Shown here piece by piece: positions 24,372-32,124 of a stretch of DNA of 64,000 nucleotides. Position numbers and translations under genes: made by a program. Below the pieces are notes generated by a model. The model saw only the letters and a program-made list of their open reading frames with translations, did no database searches and was not told the DNA's origin. This DNA is from JBDSSS01 sp963764195 (GTDB lineage Bacteria > Actinomycetota > Actinomycetes > Actinomycetales > Dermatophilaceae): the NCBI GenBank assembly GCA_963764195.1, contig CAVXRG010000003.1:434001-498000 (forward strand). The letters are read 5' to 3'. Each line of letters begins with the position of its first letter. Position 1 is the first letter of the stretch.

Positions 24372-25112
24372 TCACCTCTCGTCGATCATGACCTCGATGC
24401 GGTAGTCCTGGGCGCGATAGCAGTGGTCGCCGTACTCGACCGGTTTGCCGACCGCGTCGAAGGCGCTGCGGGTCATCGTCAGGACCGGCTGCGAGGGGCG
24501 CAGGTTGAGGTGGCGCCGCTCCTCCGCGGAGGGTGGCCGCGCCCCGATGCTCTGGTGGGCGACGACGGGCTTGCCGCCCTGGGCGCGCAGCAGCGCGTAG
24601 AGGCCGTTGCCCTCGAGCTGCTCGACGGTGAGGTCCGCGTAGGCGGGCGGCAGCCAGTTGCGCAGGACGGCAAGGGGACGGTCCCCGTCCGTGCGCAGCC
24701 GCACGAGGTGCAGCAGCTTGGTGTCCGGGGCGAGCCCCAGCGCTGACGAGGCCGTCTCGTCGAGGACCATCGCGTGACTCAGCACCCGGGTCCCCGGGGC
24801 GCCCGCCCCGACGCGTTCGAGGTCGTCGTAGAGGCTGGTCAGCTCGGCCTTGCGGTGAATGCGTCGGCTCGCAACCGTCGTCCCCAGGCCGCGCCTGCGG
24901 AAGAGCAGACCTTGGGAGACCAGCTCCTGGATGGCGCGTCGCACCGTCGGCCTCGACAGCTGTAGGCGCCCGGCCATCGCGATCTCGTTCTCGAACGGGT
25001 CGCCTGGCTGGAGGGTCCCGTCGACCACCGCGGCGGTGAGCGCCTGTGCGAGCTGGTGGTAGAGCGGGACCGGTGAGGATCGGTCGATCCGCACCTCGAC
25101 GTGCTTGGCCAT
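24372..25112 (-). CDS. GntR-family (HutC type) regulator of the inositol operon
   Basis: 246 aa. Residues about 8-75 are the winged helix (PLYHQLAQALTAAVVDGTLQPGDPFENEIAMAGRLQLSRPTVRRAIQ, cited here in part); residues about 95-235 are the UTRA effector domain, ending DHCYRAQDYRIEVMIDER. ATG at 25112 is fixed by a minus-strand TAGGGT box seven bases upstream. It is divergent from iolG, and an inverted repeat GACAT-N4-ATGTC lies between them, so it is the likely repressor of the iol genes, relieved by an inositol catabolite. Confidence 0.9.
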   Translation of the reverse strand: MAKHVEVRIDRSSPVPLYHQLAQALTAAVVDGTLQPGDPFENEIAMAGRLQLSRPTVRRAIQELVSQGLLFRRRGLGTTVASRRIHRKAELTSLYDDLERVGAGAPGTRVLSHAMVLDETASSALGLAPDTKLLHLVRLRTDGDRPLAVLRNWLPPAYADLTVEQLEGNGLYALLRAQGGKPVVAHQSIGARPPSAEERRHLNLRPSQPVLTMTRSAFDAVGKPVEYGDHCYRAQDYRIEVMIDER

Positions 25113-25119
25113 GCGCGCG

Positions 25120-25125
25120 ACCCTA
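25120..25125 (-). promoter_or_regulatory. -10 box of a leaderless promoter (TAGGGT) for the GntR gene
   Basis: TAGGGT on the minus strand, seven bases before the ATG at 25112. The operator repeats begin 13 bases upstream of it, so the regulator could repress itself. Confidence 0.55.
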
Positions 25126-25137
25126 CTCCACAGAGCA

Positions 25138-25160
25138 CTGACATCAGAATGTCCTGACAT
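25138..25160. promoter_or_regulatory. Probable GntR operator (GACAT half-sites)
   Basis: GACAT-CAGA-ATGTC at 25140-25153 is a perfect inverted repeat; a third GACAT follows at 25156-25160, so CTGACAT appears twice 16 bases apart. It lies between the regulator start and the iol -35 box. Confidence 0.6.
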
Positions 25161-25164
25161 GACC

Positions 25165-25193
25165 TTGACAGGGGGCGCCGACGCGTTCACGAT
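25165..25193 (+). promoter_or_regulatory. Probable iol operon promoter
   Basis: A consensus -35 TTGACA (25165-25170), a 17-base spacer, and CACGAT (25188-25193) as a weak -10. The operator ends four bases before the -35. Confidence 0.45.
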
Positions 25194-25264
25194 CGGTGGC
25201 GACGGCACGGCCACCGGGCTGCGGTGCGCAGCCCCGAACGGGGTCGGCAGGAGACGGGAGAGCC

Positions 25265-26269
25265 ATGCGGATCGGTCTGGCCGGGGTGGGCCGCATCGGC
25301 GCCTTCCACGCAGCGACCCTGTCCGGGACCGGGACGGTCGACGAGCTCGTCCTCGCCGATGCCGACACCGACCTGGCCCAGCGCGTGGCCGCTGAGCTCG
25401 GCGTGGAATGGGTCCCGGACGTCGACTCGCTCACCGCGGCAGGTGTCGACGGGATCGTCATCGCCACCGCCACCTCTGCCCATGCGGAGCTGCTCCGCCG
25501 GACCTTGGCTCTCGGCCTGCCCACCTTCTGCGAGAAGCCGGTCGCGGGCACGCTCGCGGAGACGGTCGAGCTGGCCGGTCTCGCCGCCGAGTCCGCGACC
25601 CCCGTGCAGATCGGCTTCCAACGGCGCTTCGACCGGGGGTATCTCCGCGCCGCCGAGGCGGTGGCCGCTGGGGAGCTGGGCTTCGTCCACACGCTCCGGG
25701 CCAACACGCACGACCAGTCACCCCCTCGCGCCGGTTACATCCCCACCTCGGGTGGCATCTTCCGCGACTGCAGCGTCCACGACTTCGACGCCATCCGGTT
25801 CGTCACCGGACGGGAGGTCGAGACCGCCTACGCCACCGGGTCCAACAAGGGCGAGCCCTTCTTCGCCGAAGCCGGTGACGTCGACACCGGGGCGGCCCTG
25901 CTCACCCTCGACGACGGAACCCTCGCCCTCGTCTCGGCCACCCGCTACAACGGTCAGGGTCACGACGTGCGGCTCGAGGTGCTGGGCAGTGAGGGCGCGC
26001 TCGGCGTGGGGCTGGACGACACCCTCGCCCTCCGCTCGGCCGAGGACGGCGTCGACTTCCCACCCGGACCGCCCCACGCCTCCTTCATGCAGCGGTTCCT
26101 GGCCGCCTACGAGGCCGAGCTCACCGCGTTCACCGAGGTCGTCTCAGGGAGACGGCCCTCGCCGTGCACCGTCGACGACGCCGTGGAAGCGTTCCGCGTC
26201 GCCGAGGCCTGCGAGCGATCCCGTCACGAGGGGCGCGTCGTGCGCCTGGAGGAGATCACCACCCGATGA
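25265..26269 (+). CDS. iolG: myo-Inositol 2-dehydrogenase (Gfo/Idh/MocA family)
   Basis: 334 aa. Oxidises myo-inositol to scyllo-inosose with NAD+. The Rossmann start is RIGLAGVGRIGAFHA; the family Lys lies in FCEKPVAG, and GGIFRDCSVHDFDAIRFV supplies the substrate Asp/His pair. ATG at 25265 follows GGGAGAGCC. It is the first gene of the operon, and its stop overlaps the next ATG (ATGA). A second paralogue lies at the end of the operon; this one is preferred as IolG for its position and RDCSVHD motif. Confidence 0.9.
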   Translation: MRIGLAGVGRIGAFHAATLSGTGTVDELVLADADTDLAQRVAAELGVEWVPDVDSLTAAGVDGIVIATATSAHAELLRRTLALGLPTFCEKPVAGTLAETVELAGLAAESATPVQIGFQRRFDRGYLRAAEAVAAGELGFVHTLRANTHDQSPPRAGYIPTSGGIFRDCSVHDFDAIRFVTGREVETAYATGSNKGEPFFAEAGDVDTGAALLTLDDGTLALVSATRYNGQGHDVRLEVLGSEGALGVGLDDTLALRSAEDGVDFPPGPPHASFMQRFLAAYEAELTAFTEVVSGRRPSPCTVDDAVEAFRVAEACERSRHEGRVVRLEEITTR

Positions 26270-27207
26270 ACACCGTCACCACGCACCCCGAGGAATCCCG
26301 GGGCGCCGTCCGTCCCATCGAGGAGAGAGTCGCAGGCGCACCCATCTCGTGGGGCGTGTGCGAGGTGCCCGACTGGGGCTGGCAGTACGACCCCGAGACC
26401 GTTCTCACGGAGATGGGTGAGATCGGTTTGGTGGCAACGGAGTTCGGACCCGAGGGGTTCCTGCCCGACGACCCGTCCGACAAGGTGGCGACGCTGGCGT
26501 CGCACGGTCTCGTCGCCGTCGGCCAGTTCGTGCCCGTGCTGCTCCACGTCGCGGACCACGACCCGCTCCCCGATGTCGAGGCAGCCCTGGACGGGCTCCT
26601 CGCGGCCGGAGCCTCCACGGTCGTCCTCGCTGCGGCCACGGGGTCCGAGGGCTACGACACCCGGCCCCAGCTCAACGACGCGGACTGGAGCACGCTGCTG
26701 TCCAACCTCGACCGGCTCGACGCCGCGGTCGCGGCCCGTGGCCTGATGGCCACGCTGCACCCTCACGTGGGCACGATGATCGAGAGCGGCGAGGAGGTGG
26801 AGCGGGTGCTCGCCGGGTCGCGGATCGGGCTCTGCCTCGACACCGGCCACCTGCTGATCGGGGGAGGGGACCCGGTCGCGATCGCTGTGGCCCACCCCGA
26901 CCGGATCGCCCACGTCCACCTCAAGGACGTCCGCCTCGACTGGGCGCGGCGCGTGCAGTCCGGTGACGTCAGCTACACCGAGGCGGTCGCCGGCGGGATG
27001 TACGTCCCGCTGGGCGCGGGCGACGTGGACGTCGCCGCCATCGTCGCGGCCCTGGAGGGGGCGGGCTACTCCGGCTGGTACGTCCTCGAGCAGGACGCGA
27101 TCCTCTCCGGACCGCCCGCCGATGGCGATGGTCCCTCCCGTGACGTGCGGGTGAGCCTCGCCCTCCTGCGAGGACTGTCGCAGCAGGGTGTGAAGGAGGA
27201 ACGCTGA
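26266..27207 (+). CDS. Sugar isomerase/epimerase TIM barrel, probable inosose dehydratase
   Basis: 313 aa. An AP-endonuclease-2-type TIM barrel: APISWGVCEVPDWGWQY at strand 1, ATEFGPEGFLPDDP, LHPHVGTMIESG, GLCLDTGHLLIGGGDP and HVHLKDVR hold the His, Asp and Glu residues that bind a divalent metal. The pathway otherwise lacks IolE (scyllo-inosose dehydratase), so that role is inferred; IolH-like epimerase activity is the alternative. It overlaps iolG and iolC at both ends. Confidence 0.82.
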   Translation: MNTVTTHPEESRGAVRPIEERVAGAPISWGVCEVPDWGWQYDPETVLTEMGEIGLVATEFGPEGFLPDDPSDKVATLASHGLVAVGQFVPVLLHVADHDPLPDVEAALDGLLAAGASTVVLAAATGSEGYDTRPQLNDADWSTLLSNLDRLDAAVAARGLMATLHPHVGTMIESGEEVERVLAGSRIGLCLDTGHLLIGGGDPVAIAVAHPDRIAHVHLKDVRLDWARRVQSGDVSYTEAVAGGMYVPLGAGDVDVAAIVAALEGAGYSGWYVLEQDAILSGPPADGDGPSRDVRVSLALLRGLSQQGVKEER

Positions 27208-28196
27208 TGAGTGTGCCTGAAGCGCACCCGGATTCCGCGGCATACGACGTCGTGGCCATCGGGCGGACCGGGGTCGACATCTATCCGCTCCAGCACGGGG
27301 TCGGCCTCGAGAAGGTGCGCACCTTCGAGAAGTTCCTCGGCGGCAGCGCCACGAACGTCGCCGTCGCGGCGGCGCGCCACGGACGCGTCACGGCTCTGAT
27401 CACGCGCACCGGCCGGGATGCCTTCGGACGCTACGTCCACGAGGCGCTGCAGGGCTTCGGCGTCGATGACGCCTTCGTGTCGGCGGTGGACGGGCCCCCG
27501 ACGCCCGTCACCTTCTGCGAGGTCTTCCCGCCCGACGACTTCCCTCTCTGGTTCTACCGCTACCCGACGGCCCCGGACCTCATCATCAATGCCGACGAAC
27601 TCCCGCTCGCCATCATCGAGACCGCGGGCGTCTACTGGTCCACGGTCACCGGCCTCTCGCAGGAGCCCAGCCGCGCAGCGCACTTCCGCGCGTGGGAGGC
27701 CCGGGGCCGCCGAGCGCACACCGTCCTCGACCTGGACTACCGACCGATGTTCTGGGAGAGCGCGGCCGAGGCCAGTGTCGAGGTCGGCCGGGCCCTTGAC
27801 CATGTCACTGTCGCCGTCGGCAACCGGGAGGAGTGCGAGGTCGCCGTGGGCGAGACCGACCCGCACCGCGCGGCCGACGCGCTGCTCGACCGAGGGGTCG
27901 AGCTCGCGGTCGTGAAGCAGGGGCCCCGGGGTGTCCTCGCAGCCACACGCGACGAGCGCGTCGAGGTCGCCCCCTTCCCTGTCGAGGTCGTCAACGGCCT
28001 GGGGGCGGGCGATGCCTTCGGTGGGGCGCTGTGCCACGGCCTCCTCGAGGGCTGGCCGCTGCGGTCGATGATCGAGTTCGCCAACGTCGCCGGGGCCATC
28101 GTGGCGGGTCGGCTCGAGTGCTCGACGGCCATGCCGACGAGCGCCGAGGTACGCCAACGACTTTCGTCGTCGACCGCCCTCGAGGAAGCTCGATGA
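27207..28196 (+). CDS. iolC: 5-dehydro-2-deoxygluconokinase
   Basis: 329 aa. A PfkB-family kinase that phosphorylates 5-dehydro-2-deoxygluconate. Marks are VAIGRTGVDIYPLQ, the substrate-site FLGGSATNVAVAAARHG, the internal FCEVFPPDDFPLWFYRYPTAPD typical of IolC, LDLDYRPMFW, and the catalytic VNGLGAGDAFGGALCHGLL containing the base Asp and anion hole. ATG at 27207 overlaps the previous stop (TGATG), and its stop overlaps the next ATG. Confidence 0.93.
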   Translation: MSVPEAHPDSAAYDVVAIGRTGVDIYPLQHGVGLEKVRTFEKFLGGSATNVAVAAARHGRVTALITRTGRDAFGRYVHEALQGFGVDDAFVSAVDGPPTPVTFCEVFPPDDFPLWFYRYPTAPDLIINADELPLAIIETAGVYWSTVTGLSQEPSRAAHFRAWEARGRRAHTVLDLDYRPMFWESAAEASVEVGRALDHVTVAVGNREECEVAVGETDPHRAADALLDRGVELAVVKQGPRGVLAATRDERVEVAPFPVEVVNGLGAGDAFGGALCHGLLEGWPLRSMIEFANVAGAIVAGRLECSTAMPTSAEVRQRLSSSTALEEAR

Positions 28197-29104
28197 GCGC
28201 GGGTATGCCGCTGGGCGACGTGTCCGTCGACGGGCTCACCGAGCTGCGGGTTCGGGAGCCCGGACGGATCCTGCAGCGGTGGGCGGAGCGGGCTCACCGT
28301 CCCCTCGTGGGCTCGGATGGCCGGATCCTGCTCGTCGCCGCGGACCACCCGGCGCGTGGCGCACTCGGTGTCCGTGGCGACTCGGGTGCAATGTCGAGCC
28401 GGCCTGACCTGTTGCGGCGGCTCGTCACGGCCCTGTCGCGTCCGGGCGTCGACGGGGTGCTCGGTACGCCCGACGTGCTCGACGACCTGCTGCTCCTCGG
28501 CGCGCTCGAGGGCAAGGTCGCGATCGGCTCGATGAACCGCGGTGGGCTCCAGGGCTCGACGTTCGAGCTCGACGACCGCTTCACCGCATACACACCGCGG
28601 GAGATCGCGGCCCGGGGGCTCGACGGCGGAAAGATGCTGACGCGGATCTGCCTCGAGGACTCGGGGACGGTCGCCACGCTCGAGGCCAGCGCGGCGGCGG
28701 TCACCGCCCTCGCCGAGCTCGAGCTGATGGCGTTGGTCGAGCCCTTCCTCTCGACCCGTGAGAGTGGTCGCGTCGCCAACCGGATCGACGCCGACAGCGT
28801 CATCCGCTCGGTCCACATCGCGTCGGGACTCGGTGCGTCGAGCGCCCACACCTGGCTCAAGCTGCCGGTCATCGACGACATCGAGCGGGCCATGGACGCG
28901 ACGACGCTGCCCACCCTCCTCCTCGGCGGCGACCCCCGGGGGGACCCCCAGGACACCTACGACGCGTGGGGTCGCGCGCTCGCTCTCCCCGCGGTGCGCG
29001 GGTTGGTCGTCGGTCGAGCCCTGCTCTACCCGCCGGACGGGGACGTCGCGGCCGCAGTCGACATCGCGGCCGGACTCGTCCACGGCCAGGGAGGCCTCGC
29101 ATGA
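28193..29104 (+). CDS. Cgl0158-family (beta/alpha)8 protein, probable inositol-pathway aldolase
   Basis: 303 aa. Resembles class I aldolases of the DeoC/LacD type found in actinobacterial iol operons. Visible parts are GRILLVAADHPARGAL, VDGVLGTPDVLDDLLLLG, ARGLDGGKMLTRIC, MALVEPFLS, and AHTWLKLPVIDDIE with a Lys in the position expected for a Schiff base. By position and pathway need it would split 2-deoxy-5-keto-gluconate 6-phosphate to dihydroxyacetone phosphate and malonate semialdehyde, in place of IolJ. The reaction is inference. Confidence 0.82.
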   Translation: MSAGMPLGDVSVDGLTELRVREPGRILQRWAERAHRPLVGSDGRILLVAADHPARGALGVRGDSGAMSSRPDLLRRLVTALSRPGVDGVLGTPDVLDDLLLLGALEGKVAIGSMNRGGLQGSTFELDDRFTAYTPREIAARGLDGGKMLTRICLEDSGTVATLEASAAAVTALAELELMALVEPFLSTRESGRVANRIDADSVIRSVHIASGLGASSAHTWLKLPVIDDIERAMDATTLPTLLLGGDPRGDPQDTYDAWGRALALPAVRGLVVGRALLYPPDGDVAAAVDIAAGLVHGQGGLA

Positions 29105-30165
29105 GCGACAACGAGCGCTGGGTCCGTCCACTCGGCACTGTGACGAGAGGCGGCTGGACAGTCGTGGTCGACGACACGGTCGACGGCTGGTCGCACACCC
29201 GTCTGCTGGTCGCCGAGCTCGCCGAGGGCCAGGTCCGCACGATCGAGGCGGGGCCGTGGGAGCACGTGGTCGTACCGCTCACGGGGTCCGTCTCGGTGCG
29301 AGCGGTCGATGCCGGCGGCGCGGAGCACTCCGTGCGCCTGGCCGGGCGCCGGTCGGTCTTCGCCGGAGCCACCGACGTCGCCCGCCTCTCGCGGGACTGC
29401 GAGCTGACCGTCACCGCCGAGGACGGTCCGGTCCGCGTCGCGGTCTGTGGTGCCCGCGCCGCCCGGCCGTGCATGCCGCCGCTGACCCGCGTGGATGCCA
29501 GCGAGGTCCCCGTCGAGCTGCGGGGGGCGGGCATCGCCTCCCGGGAGGTCCGTAACTTCGGGGTGCCGGGGGTGCTCGATGCCGACTCGGTCATCGCCTG
29601 CGAGGTCGTCACCCCGGCGGGCAACTGGAGCTCCTACCCGCCGCACAAGCATGACGAGGAACGGCCGGGAGTGGAGACCGAGCTCGAGGAGATCTACTAC
29701 TTCGAGGTCCAACCAACCGAGCGAGGCGAGCTTGGTTGGACCTCGGGAGAGCCTTCCGCTGGAGGCGGTCCGAGCACTGGGGTTCCAACCGAGCGAAGCG
29801 AGCTTGGTTGGACCTCGGGAGAGCCTTCCGCTGGAGGCGGTCCGAGCACTGCGGTTTCAGCCGAGCGAAGCGAGCGCAACCGGGCGCGACAGGGGATGGG
29901 CTACCAGCGGGTCTACGGCACGGATGCTCGCCCCATCGACGTCCTCGCCGAGGTGCGCTCCGGCGACGTCGTGCTCGTCCCGCACGGGTGGCACGGCCCG
30001 GCGATGGCGGCCCCCGGCTACGACCTCTACTACCTCAACGTCATGGCCGGTCCCGGCCCGGAGCGGGCCTGGCTGATCTGCGACGATCCCGACCACGGGT
30101 GGGTCCGCGACACCTGGCCGGGCCAGCCGATGGACCCCCGACTGCCACTGGGAGATGCACGATGA
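29101..30165 (+). CDS. iolB: 5-deoxy-glucuronate isomerase with an in-frame repeat insertion
   Basis: 354 aa, about 55 longer than usual. A double cupin enzyme converting 5-deoxyglucuronate to 5-dehydro-2-deoxygluconate. Conserved blocks are VVVPLTGSVSVRA, NWSSYPPHKHDEE with metal His residues, ELEEIYYFEV, GYQRVYGTDARPIDV and VLVPHGWHGPAMAAPGYDLYYLNVMAGP. Between EEIYYFEV and GYQRVYGTD, which are normally separated by a short loop, sit two 24-residue copies of PTERxELGWTSGEPSAGGGP plus a partial third (residues 205 to about 259). The reading frame stays open, so the protein is probably made with a long flexible loop. It overlaps both neighbours by ATGA. Confidence 0.9.
   Translation: MSDNERWVRPLGTVTRGGWTVVVDDTVDGWSHTRLLVAELAEGQVRTIEAGPWEHVVVPLTGSVSVRAVDAGGAEHSVRLAGRRSVFAGATDVARLSRDCELTVTAEDGPVRVAVCGARAARPCMPPLTRVDASEVPVELRGAGIASREVRNFGVPGVLDADSVIACEVVTPAGNWSSYPPHKHDEERPGVETELEEIYYFEVQPTERGELGWTSGEPSAGGGPSTGVPTERSELGWTSGEPSAGGGPSTAVSAERSERNRARQGMGYQRVYGTDARPIDVLAEVRSGDVVLVPHGWHGPAMAAPGYDLYYLNVMAGPGPERAWLICDDPDHGWVRDTWPGQPMDPRLPLGDAR
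29713..29875 (+). repeat. 72-bp tandem repeat with hairpins, in frame inside iolB
   Basis: Unit 1 is 29713-29784 and unit 2 is 29785-29856, differing at only a few bases; a degenerate third start runs to 29875. Each unit opens with CCAACCGAGC facing GCTTGGTTGG around GAAGCGA (one G-T pair), and its second half can fold at GCCTTCCGCTGGAGGC. The length, a multiple of three, keeps iolB open. The pattern suggests a mobile palindromic element rather than protein sequence. Confidence 0.88.
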
Positions 30166-32120
30166 CGAGCCCCACCGAGACCGTCCGACTCACCGTGGCT
30201 CAGGCCGTGGTGCGCTTCCTCGCTCAGCAGTGGACCGAGCGGGACGGCGAGCGACGGCGCCTCTTCGCCGGGTGCCTCGGCATCTTCGGCCACGGCAACG
30301 TTGCCGGCATCGGTCAGGCCCTCCTCGAGAACGAGCTGCTCGCGCCGGACGACGAGCGGCTGCCCTACGTCCTGGCTCGCAACGAGCAGGCCATGGTCCA
30401 CACCGCCGTCGCCTACGCCAGGCAGCGGGACCGTCTCGCGACGTGGGCGTGCACCGCGTCGGTGGGCCCCGGCTCGACGAACATGCTCACCGGCGCCGCG
30501 CTGGCGACGATCAACAGGATCCCCGTGTTGCTGCTGCCCTCCGGCACGTTCGCGACGCGCGTCGCCCCGCCCGTGCTCCAGGAGCTCGAGGTGCCGTGGG
30601 CTGCCGACGTCACGGTCAACGACGCCTTCCGACCACTCTCCAGGTTCTTCGACCGGGTCAACCGTCCCGAGCAGCTGCCCTCGGCCCTGCTCGGCGCGAT
30701 GCGGGTGCTCACGGACCCCGCCGAGACGGGAGCGGCGACGATCGTGCTGCCTCAGGACGTGCAGGCCGAGGCGCACGACTGGCCGGTCGCGCTCTTCGCC
30801 CAGCGCGTCTGGCGAATCGCGCGCCCCGCCCCCGAGGCCGTGGACGTGGCCGACGCCGCCGCACTCGTCCGGGCGGCCAAACGCCCGCTCATCGTGGCGG
30901 GAGGGGGTGTCCACTACTCCGGTGCCGAGGAGGCGCTGAGCCACCTCTGCGAGCGGACCGGCATACCGGTGGCGGAGACGCAGGCGGGGAAGGGCTCGCT
31001 CCTCCACGGGCACGCGCAGCTGCTCGGGGCGGTCGGCTCGACCGGGACGACAGCCGCCAACACGGTGGCGGCCGATGCCGACCTCGTCATCGGGGTCGGC
31101 ACGCGGTGGAGCGACTTCACCACGGCATCTCGAACTGCGTTCCAGGACAACGAGGTCCGCTTCATCAACCTCAACATCGCCCGCTTCGACGCCGGCAAGC
31201 AGGCTGGTCTCTCCGTCGTCGCGGATGCGCGTGAGGCGCTCACGGCGCTGGCCGCCGCGCTCGAGGGGTATGCCGTGGAGCCCGCCTACCTCGAACGGCA
31301 GGCGAGCCTGTGGTCGGCGTGGGACGCGGCGGTCGAGTCCGCCTACGACCCGGACGCTTCGGTGACCGATCTGCTCGCGGACGGCCTGCTCACCCAGGGC
31401 CAGGTGCTCGGCGCGGTCAACGAGCTCGCCGACCCGCGTGACGTCCTGCTCTGCGCGGCCGGATCGATGCCGGGCGACCTGCACAAGCTCTGGCGTGTCC
31501 GGGATCGCAAGGCGTATCACGTCGAGTACGGCTACTCCTGCATGGGCTACGAGATCCCGGCCTCGGTCGGCATCCGGCTCGCGGACCCCTCGCGCGACGT
31601 CTTCGCGATGGTCGGTGACGGCGGCTACCTGATGATGCCGACCGAGCTCGTCACTGCCGTGCAGGAGCGGGTCAAGGTCATCGTCGTCCTCGTCCAGAAC
31701 CACGGCTTCCACTCGATCGGCTCGCTGTCGGAGTCGTTGGGGTCACAGCGCTACGGCACGCGCTACCGCTACCGGGATGGGTCGACTGGCCGGCTGGAGG
31801 GCGAGGTGCTGCCCGTCGACCTCGCGGCCAACGCGCGGTCGCTCGGGGCGCACGTCATCGAGGTGCACTCGGTCGCACAGCTCCGCGAGGCGATCGCCGA
31901 GGCGAAGGCGGCGCCGGCCGATGCCGGACCGGTGGTCATCCACGTCGAGACGGACCCGACGGTCCAGGCGCCCGACGGCGAGTCGTGGTGGGACGTGCCC
32001 GTGGCCGAGGTGAGCGCGATCGAGACCACCGGCGCGGCCCGTGCCGACTACGTCGCGCACAAGAGGGTCCAACGAGCCTTGCTCGATCCAGCGAACCCCG
32101 TTGTCCACGAGAAGGACTGA
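30162..32120 (+). CDS. iolD: 3D-(3,5/4)-trihydroxycyclohexane-1,2-dione acylhydrolase
   Basis: 652 aa. A thiamine-diphosphate enzyme that hydrolyses the cyclic diketone to 5-deoxyglucuronate. It has the three-domain ThDP layout: the N-terminal PYR domain includes FGHGNVAGIGQAL and the ThDP-activating Glu of ARNEQAMVHTAVAYA; the central domain includes RPLIVAGGGVHYSGA; the C-terminal PP domain has FAMVGDGGYLMMPTELVTA and VVLVQNHGFHSIG, the GDG-N motif for Mg-ThDP. Length and motifs agree with IolD. ATG overlaps the iolB stop. Confidence 0.94.
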   Translation: MTSPTETVRLTVAQAVVRFLAQQWTERDGERRRLFAGCLGIFGHGNVAGIGQALLENELLAPDDERLPYVLARNEQAMVHTAVAYARQRDRLATWACTASVGPGSTNMLTGAALATINRIPVLLLPSGTFATRVAPPVLQELEVPWAADVTVNDAFRPLSRFFDRVNRPEQLPSALLGAMRVLTDPAETGAATIVLPQDVQAEAHDWPVALFAQRVWRIARPAPEAVDVADAAALVRAAKRPLIVAGGGVHYSGAEEALSHLCERTGIPVAETQAGKGSLLHGHAQLLGAVGSTGTTAANTVAADADLVIGVGTRWSDFTTASRTAFQDNEVRFINLNIARFDAGKQAGLSVVADAREALTALAAALEGYAVEPAYLERQASLWSAWDAAVESAYDPDASVTDLLADGLLTQGQVLGAVNELADPRDVLLCAAGSMPGDLHKLWRVRDRKAYHVEYGYSCMGYEIPASVGIRLADPSRDVFAMVGDGGYLMMPTELVTAVQERVKVIVVLVQNHGFHSIGSLSESLGSQRYGTRYRYRDGSTGRLEGEVLPVDLAANARSLGAHVIEVHSVAQLREAIAEAKAAPADAGPVVIHVETDPTVQAPDGESWWDVPVAEVSAIETTGAARADYVAHKRVQRALLDPANPVVHEKD

Positions 32121-32124
32121 CAAC

